Virus record (IMG/VR): IMGVR_UViG_3300028800_000262
Coordinates: 1 to 29,329 of that record
Strand: one strand, 5' to 3'
DNA: 29,329 nucleotides
From: a virus
Part shown: piece by piece, positions 6,653-12,973 of the stretch
Position numbering within the stretch: the stretch's first letter is position 1
Layout: each line of letters begins with the position of its first letter
Notes under the pieces: generated by a model
Database searches by the model: none
Told to the model about the DNA's origin: nothing
Seen by the model: only the letters and a program-made list of their open reading frames with translations
Made by a program: the position numbers and the translations under genes

Positions 6653-7234
6653 ATGGCCAAAAAGAAGCCCCCGCCGCCGGACCTGAGGCTCTACGTGAAC
6701 CCGCAACCCAAGAGGGGGCGGTTCTCGGCCGAGTGGCAGCGCGCCCACCTGCCGGCCGGCGAGGAGTACGTCGAGGACACCAAGGGCAAGCAGTTCGACG
6801 CCATGCTGCGCGCCCTTCGCCCCGGGAGCGTCGTGGTCGTGCGCCGGCTGTTCTGCCTGGCGCCGTGGACCGGGTCGCCTACGGTCCGAAAGCGGGCGAT
6901 GGCCAAGCGCGTCGACGCCATCAAGGCGGCCCGTGGCGTGGTCATGGAAGGCGAGACAGGGCGGCGCACCGATCAGGACGGGTTGTGCGCGCAGATGATC
7001 GTCGACGGCGTTGCTGACATCGCCAGCGCCGGCCGAGCTGGCCCGAAGCGCAAGCGCGGCAACCCCCTCGATCTGACGCCCGAACAGCTTGAGAAGGCCC
7101 GGCTGATCTGGTTCAGCCGGGAGCACAAGAAGAAGGACACGCGGCTCGCCGCTATTGAGGCGGCTATCGGCCGGAAGCTGTCTAACAGCTGGTGTTATCA
7201 AACCTTCGGGGCGCTCGACGCCCCTCGGAAATAG
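6653..7234 (+). CDS. degenerate serine-recombinase-like protein
   Basis: The 193-residue product follows the outline of a resolvase catalytic domain: an opening strand LRLYVNPQP, then FSAEWQRAHLPAGEEYVED, GKQFDAMLRALRPGSVVVVRRL, and DAIKAARGVVMEGETGRRTD. It ends with a helix-turn-helix-like tail (EKARLIWFSREHKKKDTRLA, then IGRKLSNSWCYQTFG). In active resolvases the first strand ends in a catalytic Ser (YARVS type) and the later motif reads WRLDRLAR. Here the Ser position is replaced (YVNPQ) and the second motif is RRLFCLAP, keeping only part of the arginine set. It may therefore bind DNA without cutting it. The family assignment is tentative. Confidence 0.5.
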   Translation: MAKKKPPPPDLRLYVNPQPKRGRFSAEWQRAHLPAGEEYVEDTKGKQFDAMLRALRPGSVVVVRRLFCLAPWTGSPTVRKRAMAKRVDAIKAARGVVMEGETGRRTDQDGLCAQMIVDGVADIASAGRAGPKRKRGNPLDLTPEQLEKARLIWFSREHKKKDTRLAAIEAAIGRKLSNSWCYQTFGALDAPRK

Positions 7235-7242
7235 GAGCGCCC

Positions 7243-8073
7243 GTGGCCGTCCCCCATCCAGCGTACCGGATCGAAGGCCCGGCCCTGATCAGCTTCAGCG
7301 GCGGCCGGACATCCGCCTACATGCTCCACGAAATCCTGCGGGCGCATGACGGCAAGCTTCCGGACGACGCGGTCGTGGCCTTCGCCAACACGGGCAAGGA
7401 GCGCGAGGAGACGCTGCGGTTCGTCCACGAGTGCGGGAGCCGGTGGGGTGTCGATATTCACTGGCTGGAGTGGCGCCCCATGCCGCAGCGCTACGAGGAA
7501 GTAGGGCTCAACAGCGCGGCTCGGCTCGGCGAGCCGTTCGAGGGACTGATCACTCTTCGGGGACGGCTTCCGAATCCATTGCAGCGGTTTTGTAGCCGAG
7601 AACTGAAGGTCGAGCCGATCAAGGCGTTCTGTCGCGCGCTAGGCTGGGAGCACTGGTCCAACATCGTCGGCCTACGCCACGACGAAGGCTTTCGCATCCT
7701 CAAAAAGTTGGCGGAGAACGACAACGGCGGACATCGCTGGAAGTCGGTCATGCCGCTCGCAAACGCTAAGATCACGCGCCGAGATGTCATGGCCTTCTGG
7801 GGGCAACAGCCGTTTGATCTCGACCTGCGCCCATACGAGGGCAATTGTGACCTCTGCTTCCTGAAATCCGAAGGCAAGCTCAAGGCGATCATTCGAGAGC
7901 AGCCGGGCGTGGCGGACTGGTGGGTAGCTCAGGAGGCCAATGGGAACCGCTTCGAGCGTGCCCGATCCTATGCCGAGCTGGCGCGAACTGTCTACGCGCA
8001 GCCCCATATGTTCGACGACTTAGCCGATGACGAACACGACGCCGAGTGCGGCCTCTTGTGTGCAGCAGAGTAG
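7243..8073 (+). CDS. PAPS reductase-like PP-loop ATPase
   Basis: The GTG at 7243 is preceded by AGGAGCG with ideal spacing; 276 residues follow. A PP-loop SFSGGRTSAYM lies at residues 17-27, as in the phosphoadenosine phosphosulfate reductase / adenine nucleotide alpha hydrolase family. RFCSRELKVEP (about 115-125) and the downstream NCDLCFLKSEGKL with CxxC (about 200-212) are typical of phage members of this family. These enzymes activate a substrate with ATP, often for sulfur transfer. In phages they have been suggested to act in nucleic-acid modification or sulfur metabolism, but the substrate here cannot be told. It sits in the accessory island, not among virion genes. A longer frame from 7192 overlaps the previous gene and is rejected. 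Confidence 0.8.
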   Translation: MAVPHPAYRIEGPALISFSGGRTSAYMLHEILRAHDGKLPDDAVVAFANTGKEREETLRFVHECGSRWGVDIHWLEWRPMPQRYEEVGLNSAARLGEPFEGLITLRGRLPNPLQRFCSRELKVEPIKAFCRALGWEHWSNIVGLRHDEGFRILKKLAENDNGGHRWKSVMPLANAKITRRDVMAFWGQQPFDLDLRPYEGNCDLCFLKSEGKLKAIIREQPGVADWWVAQEANGNRFERARSYAELARTVYAQPHMFDDLADDEHDAECGLLCAAE

Positions 8074-8166
8074 AATTAGGAGCGGCAGGCACGCTGCTTA
8101 GGCGAATCGCACCCGGCATTGTCGGGCCTCGACCATTCGCCCATACTCAGGCGTGGGAATTGATCC

Positions 8167-8559
8167 ATGCCGTCGCTAAGCGTCATCAAGGCCGTCACGA
8201 ACCTGAGATTTCAGGACAAGTTCACCGTCTACCGGCGCGTGGAGACTGTGACCAATCAGGGCCTCTCGACCACGGTGTCGACTGCGATCCCGAACATCTA
8301 TGGCGTGGTGACCCAGGAGCCCGGCAATGCGCTGACCCAGGGCGCCGATTCGGAATACCAAGAAGACATCATCGGCATCATTTCGCGGTTCCAGTTCCAG
8401 GGCCCGACCGACCTCAACCCTGAGACAAAGCCGGATCAGATCCTTCTGGCGGACGGCAACACCTACGAAGTGACGAATATCCAGGCGTTCAGCCGATTCG
8501 GTCCAGGCTTCTGTGAGATCACCGCCGGCTCGATCGCCAATCTGGACAAGCCTGGATGA
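8167..8559 (+). CDS. head closure/neck protein
   Basis: The 130-residue protein resumes the virion block after the island. Its sequence is beta-rich (DKFTVYRRVETVTNQGLSTT, then EDIIGIISRFQFQG and DQILLADGNTYEVTNIQAFS), the pattern of small barrel-like head-closure or tail-attachment proteins. It sits directly before the tail terminator gene, with which it overlaps (ATGA). In related gene orders this slot follows the gp10-like neck gene, so the island has separated two normally adjacent genes. The assignment comes mainly from position and fold character. Confidence 0.65.
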   Translation: MPSLSVIKAVTNLRFQDKFTVYRRVETVTNQGLSTTVSTAIPNIYGVVTQEPGNALTQGADSEYQEDIIGIISRFQFQGPTDLNPETKPDQILLADGNTYEVTNIQAFSRFGPGFCEITAGSIANLDKPG

Positions 8560-9197
8560 CGAACCCAAACACCAGCGCCTCGGGCGGATTTCTCGCGCCC
8601 ATCGCGTCTCCACCCGGCCCCGCCGCGCCCCTCGAAGGCGAAGCGCTGCTCGTCTTCCTCCAGAGCGTCGTGGTGGGTATCACCGGCCTGCCTGGCAACA
8701 TGGTTCGTCCGCGCTGGCAACCGGAGGCGCCCAACATTCCTCAGACCGGCACGGCCTGGGCTGCGATCGGCGTCAACTTGAAGCCGTCCGACACTTTCGC
8801 GGCGACGATCCATCAACCGGATGCGAACGGCGGCCAAGGCCAGGACCTGCTGGTCAGGACCGAAGAGCTGGAACTCGACTGCTCATTCTATGACACCGGC
8901 TCGACCGGATTGGCGGATATGTACGTCGCCTTGCTCCGCGACGGGCTGTCGATCGCGCAGAACCGAGAGACGTTGCAGCTCAACAATATGGGACTCATCT
9001 CAGTGAGTACCCCTACGCCTGTCCCTGTGGTACTTAAGAGGCGCTGGCTGTATAGGGTCGATTGCAGCGTGGGAATACGGCAACTCGTGACCAGAGCGTA
9101 CCCGGTTCTGAATCTGACGCAGGCGGCCATCGACGTAGTGGCCGAAACGCCTTCGGGTTCGGATATCGAGTTCTCAATCTTGACGCCTGTGCCATAG
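8556..9197 (+). CDS. phage neck/tail terminator protein (gp12-like)
   Basis: The 213-residue protein fits the gp12-like neck terminator family that precedes DUF3383 sheath genes. It has an N-terminal helix pair (EGEALLVFLQSVVVGITGLP), the segment GNMVRPRWQPEAPNIPQTGT, and the central LELDCSFYDTGSTGLADMYVALLRDGLSIAQNRETL. It ends in beta strands with VLKRRWLYRVDCSVGIRQ. Such proteins cap the finished tail tube and sheath and dock it to the neck. The start codon overlaps the previous stop. A CATAGT that may serve as -10 for the sheath gene overlaps its stop. Confidence 0.75.
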   Translation: MTNPNTSASGGFLAPIASPPGPAAPLEGEALLVFLQSVVVGITGLPGNMVRPRWQPEAPNIPQTGTAWAAIGVNLKPSDTFAATIHQPDANGGQGQDLLVRTEELELDCSFYDTGSTGLADMYVALLRDGLSIAQNRETLQLNNMGLISVSTPTPVPVVLKRRWLYRVDCSVGIRQLVTRAYPVLNLTQAAIDVVAETPSGSDIEFSILTPVP

Positions 9198-9226
9198 TGG
9201 CCGGCACTGAGCCTTGGGGGGCTAAA
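9193..9226 (+). promoter_or_regulatory. leader of the sheath gene (shared motif)
   Basis: CATAGT (9193-9198) lies 30 bases before GGGGGGCTAA (9216-9225), just ahead of the sheath ATG at 9229. The GGGGCTAA-type ribosome-binding element recurs before the genes at 27319 and 28904, each time with a TATA-type hexamer upstream. The promoter role is tentative; the ribosome-binding role is likely. Confidence 0.35.
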
Positions 9227-9228
9227 TA

Positions 9229-11205
9229 ATGGGCGCAGTAGCGGGACTTTCGGTGTCGCGGTTGATCCGCGTCTCAGTGACCCTATCGCCCACCGGCGCG
9301 GCGTTCGCCAACCTGAACAGCGTCCTGTTCCTCGGCGACTCCCCCGTCATCAACGTCGTCGAGCGCATCCGCAGTTACGGATCGATCGAGGACGTGGGCG
9401 CTGATTTCTCCGGAACCGATCCGGAATATCTGGCCGCGCTCCTGTTCTTCGCCCAGAATCCCCAGCCGACGCAACTCTTCATCGGGCGCTGGGCGTCGTC
9501 GGCGACGAGCGGGTTCAACATCGGCGGTCCGCTCACGGCGGCTCAGCAAGCCATCGGCCTCTGGACGGCGATCACGAACGGCTCGTTCGACATCTCGATC
9601 GACGGCGCGGTTCACAAGATTCTGTCCCTGAACTTCAGCGCGCAGACGAACCTGAACGGCGTCGCTGCGGTCATCAGCGCCAACCTGCCCGACACGGCCG
9701 CGAGTGCCGCAGTGCAGGCCCCGGGCGGTTCCTCGACTCACAACTATGTCCCGGCCGACACGATCACCCTGGCCGGCGGTACGTCGAGCGTCGCGGCCAT
9801 CCTGACCGTGGTATCGACCCAGGTCGTGAGCGCGACCGTTGTGGCGGGCGGCACGGGCGGGACGAACGGCGTTCAGACCGTCACCGGCACGACCGGGACC
9901 GGAACGAAGTTCCAGGCGCTGGTGACCATTGCCGGCGGCATCGTGACCGCAGTCAATTCGATCAGCGTTGCAGGCGCTTACACGGCGAATCCTGCGGTCC
10001 TGACCGCCGAGCCCGTCACTGGCGCGAGCCTCACCGGCTGCACCCTGAACGTCAAGATGGGCGTCCTGACGGCTTCAGTGTCGACGGCGGGCACCTATAC
10101 CGTCCTGCCGGCCAATCCCGTGGCCCAAGCCTCGAGCTCCGGCGCCGGCACGGGCGCCACGTTCAATATGACGTGGGATGGCCTGGGGGGCGCGGTCTGC
10201 ACCTGGACCGGCTCTCAGTTCGTCATCACCTCGAACACGACTGGCGTGAATTCGGCCGTGGGCTATGCGACCACCGATGGTTCGGGAACGGACATCTCGG
10301 CGCAGCTCGGCCTCACCGCAGCGACCGGATCGAGCATCATCGGCGGCATCGCGGCGGAGACCTTCGCCCACGCCATCTCGGTCTTGGATGCAGGGACCAC
10401 CTATTGGTACGGCCTCCTGCCCGCCACGCCTACTGTGGTCGACGCAGACCTCATCGCCGCCGCCGCCTATATCCAGGCCGCGAGCAAGCCTCACCTGTTC
10501 GGCTTCACCACCAACGAAGCCTCGGCCCTTGTCGCCAATCTCTCCACCGATATCGGATCGGTGCTGAAGGCGGCGGGCTACACCCGCACCTTCGCGCAAT
10601 GGTCTAACACCGCCTATGCCGCCGCCTCCATGTTCGGTCGGATTCTGACCACGAACTTGCAGGCCAACAACACTATGATCACCCTGGCTTACAAGAACGA
10701 GCCGGGGATCACGCCGGACGGCCTCACCGACGCCAATGCGAACGTGCTGGACACCAAGCGCTACAACTACTTTGCCCAGTTCCAGAACAACACGGCGATC
10801 ATCGTCAACGGCTGGTGCTGCGCGACGAACTTCATCGACGAAATCTTTGGCGCCGATGCCTTCGCGAACGATCTGCAGACCACGGCTTGGAATGCGCTCT
10901 ATACGACCCCGACCAAGGTTCCGCAGACCGACGCCGGAAACCAGATCATCGCCAACGCGCTGGCGGGCTCGTGCAATCGCTATGTCAACAACGGCTTCAT
11001 CGCGCCAGGCACGTGGAACTCGGCCGGGTTCGGGCAGCTCGTGACGGGTCAGTATCTGCCGAAGGGGTGGTACATCTTCACCCCCCCTATCGCATCGCAG
11101 CCGGAGAACATCCGCGGCCAGCGCATCTCCGTCCCCTTCCAGATCGCGGCGAAGCTCGCCGGCGCCATACAATCCGTGGATATCAGCGTCGTCATTGAGC
11201 GTTGA
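9229..11205 (+). CDS. tail sheath protein (DUF3383) with inserted domain
   Basis: The 658-residue protein matches the DUF3383 contractile sheath family. The N-terminal part (VSVTLSPTGAAFANLNSVLF, then LFFAQNPQPTQLFIGRW) is typical. So is the second half: TYWYGLLPATPTVVDADLIA, AGYTRTFAQWSNTAYAAASM, TLAYKNEPGITPDGLT, TTPTKVPQTDAGNQIIANAL and the end PIASQPENIRGQRISVPFQI. Usual members are several hundred residues shorter than 658. Here residues about 150-320 form an extra Gly/Thr/Val-rich beta domain, placed between NLNGVAAVISANL and VCTWTGSQFVITS, which are nearly adjacent in ordinary members. The insertion probably decorates the outer sheath surface. The sheath surrounds the tube and contracts during injection. 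Confidence 0.88.
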   Translation: MGAVAGLSVSRLIRVSVTLSPTGAAFANLNSVLFLGDSPVINVVERIRSYGSIEDVGADFSGTDPEYLAALLFFAQNPQPTQLFIGRWASSATSGFNIGGPLTAAQQAIGLWTAITNGSFDISIDGAVHKILSLNFSAQTNLNGVAAVISANLPDTAASAAVQAPGGSSTHNYVPADTITLAGGTSSVAAILTVVSTQVVSATVVAGGTGGTNGVQTVTGTTGTGTKFQALVTIAGGIVTAVNSISVAGAYTANPAVLTAEPVTGASLTGCTLNVKMGVLTASVSTAGTYTVLPANPVAQASSSGAGTGATFNMTWDGLGGAVCTWTGSQFVITSNTTGVNSAVGYATTDGSGTDISAQLGLTAATGSSIIGGIAAETFAHAISVLDAGTTYWYGLLPATPTVVDADLIAAAAYIQAASKPHLFGFTTNEASALVANLSTDIGSVLKAAGYTRTFAQWSNTAYAAASMFGRILTTNLQANNTMITLAYKNEPGITPDGLTDANANVLDTKRYNYFAQFQNNTAIIVNGWCCATNFIDEIFGADAFANDLQTTAWNALYTTPTKVPQTDAGNQIIANALAGSCNRYVNNGFIAPGTWNSAGFGQLVTGQYLPKGWYIFTPPIASQPENIRGQRISVPFQIAAKLAGAIQSVDISVVIER

Positions 11206-11222
11206 TGTCGGAGCACATAGAC

Positions 11223-11261
11223 ATGCGGCCTGATCTCGGCGCGCAGAGAAAGGTGGGTTAG
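11223..11261 (+). other. 12-codon leader ORF before the tail tube gene
   Basis: An ATG at 11223 with GGAG nearby (11210-11213) opens a 12-codon frame ending at TAG 11259-11261. This is four bases before the apparent ATT start of the tail tube gene, and the frame overlaps that gene's Shine-Dalgarno sequence. Its placement would allow translational coupling. There is no proof that it is expressed. Confidence 0.3.
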
Positions 11262-11265
11262 GGCC

Positions 11266-11721
11266 ATTTCGGCGTATAGCTTCCTGGATGGGAACTGCAT
11301 CATCAACGGCCCCGGCGGAACGCTGACCCTGAGCCAGGGCGGCGCGGCCGAAGAAGGCATTTCCTTCGAGTATGTTGACGACAAGGACACGATGACGATC
11401 GGCGCGGACGGCTCGGGCATGCACAGCCTGCACGCCAGCAAGGCCGGGCGCTGCACGGTGCGCCTGCTGAAGACGTCGCCACTGAACGCTGGCCTGCGCC
11501 AGATGTACGACTTCCAGACCAACAACTCCTCGCTGCATGGTCGGAACGTCATCACGTTCCAAGATGCCCAGCGCGGCGATGATATCACCGCCACCGAGGC
11601 TGCCTTCCAGAAGGGCGCCGGGATCACTTACGCCAAGGACGGCGGCATGAACGAGTGGACGTTCAACATCGTCACGCTCGAAATGGTCCTCGGCACGGGC
11701 ATCCCGGACGTCAATATCTAG
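11266..11721 (+). CDS. tail tube protein (DUF3277 family), apparent ATT start
   Basis: The frame encodes a clear DUF3277-type tail tube subunit. It begins SAYSFLDGNCIINGPGG and continues with GGAAEEGISFEYVDDKDTMT, GADGSGMHSLHASKAGRCTV, LLKTSPLNAGLRQMYDFQT and the final TYAKDGGMNEWTFNIVTLE. The family starts a few residues before YSF. No ATG, GTG or TTG exists between the in-frame stop at 11218-11220 and the internal ATG at 11392. At the expected start position there is an ATT (11266), preceded by AGGTGG (11251-11256) with 9-base spacing. Initiation at ATT, or a base error in an ATG, is the best explanation. The length is then 151 residues. It follows the sheath, as usual. Confidence 0.82.
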   Translation: MSAYSFLDGNCIINGPGGTLTLSQGGAAEEGISFEYVDDKDTMTIGADGSGMHSLHASKAGRCTVRLLKTSPLNAGLRQMYDFQTNNSSLHGRNVITFQDAQRGDDITATEAAFQKGAGITYAKDGGMNEWTFNIVTLEMVLGTGIPDVNI

Positions 11722-11749
11722 GGCTGAGGCGGGGCAACCTAACTCAGCC
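11722..11749 (+). terminator. hairpin after the tail tube gene
   Basis: GGCTGAG (11722-11728) pairs with CTCAGCC (11743-11749), a 7-bp stem with a 14-base loop directly after the tube gene stop. No T-run follows. It may protect the 3' end of the sheath-tube message. Confidence 0.4.
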
Positions 11750-11766
11750 TCGGCCGTTGATCCGTC

Positions 11767-11922
11767 ATGCTGATGATGATCCTCGTAGTGGTGGTGGTCT
11801 TGGCGCTCCTGGGTTCCGCCCCCGTCTGGCCTCACGCCCGTAGTTGGGGCTATTATCCCAGCGGCGGCTTTGGCCTCATCCTCGTGATTCTTCTCGTGCT
11901 CTTCCTGATGCATCGCATCTGA
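11767..11922 (+). CDS. DUF3309-type small membrane protein
   Basis: The ATG at 11767 gives 51 residues with two hydrophobic segments (about 1-18, MLMMILVVVVVLALLGSA, and 35-48, FGLILVILLVLFLM) separated by WPHARSWGYYPSGG. That central motif and overall layout match the DUF3309 family of tiny membrane proteins common in Proteobacteria and their phages. No function is established. It sits between tail tube and chaperone genes, an odd place for a membrane protein, and was probably acquired as a small cargo gene. It is too short for many gene finders. Confidence 0.7.
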   Translation: MLMMILVVVVVLALLGSAPVWPHARSWGYYPSGGFGLILVILLVLFLMHRI

Positions 11923-12025
11923 GTCAGCCATGGAACACCGCCGTCCGAAACGTCGCCGGGGCCACACGGCCAGCCCGGCGAACCCACAACGCCAACTGGC
12001 CGAGATTTCCAAGGAGCTAAGACGC

Positions 12026-12220
12026 ATGTCCCTTTCCCCTCAAGCCCAAGCCCTCGCCGACCGCCTCGATGCCGCCGCGGCCGAAGCCAAGACCGAACTC
12101 GCCGATGCCCTGGCTCAGGACAACGCCGATCTGACCGCCCTGGCCGATCACGTCACCGGCCTCGAAACCGCCCTGGCCGTCTCGCCGCCCGCTCCGACTC
12201 CGGCTCCTGCCGCCGCCTAA
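12026..12220 (+). CDS. small helical Ala-rich hypothetical protein
   Basis: The ATG at 12026 has AAGGAG (12011-12016) at 9-base spacing and is preferred over an in-frame ATG at 11930, which lacks such a site and would add a basic, unnatural N-terminus. The 64 residues form one long helix (LADRLDAAAAEAKTELADAL, then LADHVTGLETAL) with a Pro/Ala tail. It is likely a coiled-coil oligomer. It is followed by a good intrinsic terminator. The function is unknown; the place between tube and chaperone genes suggests a tail-related or cargo role. Confidence 0.6.
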   Translation: MSLSPQAQALADRLDAAAAEAKTELADALAQDNADLTALADHVTGLETALAVSPPAPTPAPAAA

Positions 12221-12249
12221 GCTGAGCTGATCGTCGCCGCAGCTCTGCT

Positions 12250-12286
12250 CCGCCCCCGGCCTCACCGCTGGGGGCGGTTTGCGTTT
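12250..12286 (+). terminator. intrinsic terminator
   Basis: CCGCCCCC (12250-12257) pairs with GGGGGCGG (12270-12277), an 8-bp GC stem with a 12-base loop, followed by TTTGCGTTT (12278-12286). This is the best Rho-independent terminator in the window. It separates the tube transcript from the chaperone/tape measure genes, implying a promoter shortly downstream. Confidence 0.75.
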
Positions 12287-12329
12287 GGGGCCTGTTGCCC
12301 GCCCGCAATAGGGCTGATATCACTCCCCC

Positions 12330-12797
12330 ATGCACGAGATCGAGATCGCCGGTCACAGCTACCGCTTCTTGCGGATGGACCTGAAGATGCAGAGCCATCT
12401 GAGCCGTCGGCTTTTTGCTCTGGTCGACAAGGTCGCGCCGGACCAGTTCAAGGCCGCGCTATCGGAAGGCGGCGTCGGGAACGAGGAAGTTCTGCTTCCC
12501 CTCCTGAAGGCCATCAGCGGCATGGAAGACGCGCAGTTCGACGCGATCATCGACCCCTGCATGAAGCACATTCAGCGGCGAGCCCCGGGCGGAGCGGCGT
12601 GGTCCCCCGTGATGATCTCCAACGGCAAGGTCATGTTCGAGGACATCACCGTACCGATCATGATCCGGCTTACCCTGGAGGCGGTCAGGACCAACCTGGG
12701 CCCTTCTTTAGCTACTGTTGGGGACGCCCTGAGCGGCTTGTTCGGTTCCTCTCAGGAAGAGGCGCAGCCGAACCCGGATCAAGCTCTGACGAACTGA
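12330..12797 (+). CDS. tail assembly chaperone (G-like)
   Basis: The 155-residue protein begins MHEIEIAGHSYRFLRMDLKM and contains DQFKAALSEGG, LPLLKAISGMEDAQFDAI and NGKVMFEDITVPIMIRLTLE. This is the pattern of phage tail assembly chaperones placed between tube and tape measure genes. They coat the tape measure during tail tube polymerisation and are not in the virion. The next ORF overlaps it in the -1 frame. A GGGCCCT heptamer at 12698-12704 sits exactly in the G-GGC-CCT phase needed for -1 slippage, so a longer G-T fusion may be made as in phage lambda. Confidence 0.78.
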   Translation: MHEIEIAGHSYRFLRMDLKMQSHLSRRLFALVDKVAPDQFKAALSEGGVGNEEVLLPLLKAISGMEDAQFDAIIDPCMKHIQRRAPGGAAWSPVMISNGKVMFEDITVPIMIRLTLEAVRTNLGPSLATVGDALSGLFGSSQEEAQPNPDQALTN

Positions 12798-12964
12798 TCG
12801 AACTCGGCGACGGGCTCGACTGGCTCATGCGGCCTGTGCTGGCCGGCTGCATCTCCTACAGCGCGCTGATCGACGGCTCGATCGACCTTGCGGACATCGC
12901 TCTGATGAACGACGCTCTGGACGTCGCCCAATTCAATGGCGAGCACGCGACACCGAGCGAATAG
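12698..12964 (+). CDS. tail assembly chaperone frameshift extension (T-like, DUF6889-like)
   Basis: The -1 frame is open through the end of the chaperone gene to TAG 12962-12964. Its last 58 residues (DELIELGDGLDWLMRPVLAG, then ALIDGSIDLADIALMNDALD) look like the small DUF6889-type proteins that follow tail chaperones in similar phages. There is no ATG with a ribosome-binding site: the only ATG near the conserved part is at 12827, without a Shine-Dalgarno sequence. Expression by -1 frameshift at GGGCCCT (12698-12704) would give a fusion of about 211 residues. The segment just after the heptamer reads less naturally in the -1 frame, so a later slip or separate initiation at 12827 remains possible. 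Confidence 0.6.
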   Translation, partial: GPFFSYCWGRPERLVRFLSGRGAAEPGSSSDELIELGDGLDWLMRPVLAGCISYSALIDGSIDLADIALMNDALDVAQFNGEHATPSE

Positions 12965-12973
12965 GGGACTGCC

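Noticed and set aside
8074-8166. Possible terminator or attachment site at the right edge of the accessory island
   Set aside because: Only 4-bp stems (for example CCCG/CGGG near 8110) are seen, and there is no copy of the 16-bp repeat, no T-run and no integrase nearby.
10075-12027. Minus-strand open frame of 650 codons opposite sheath and tail tube
   Set aside because: It lies antisense to two clearly recognised genes and crosses their boundary. Its translation is Arg/Gly/Asp-rich without any domain. Long antisense frames are expected in GC-rich DNA.
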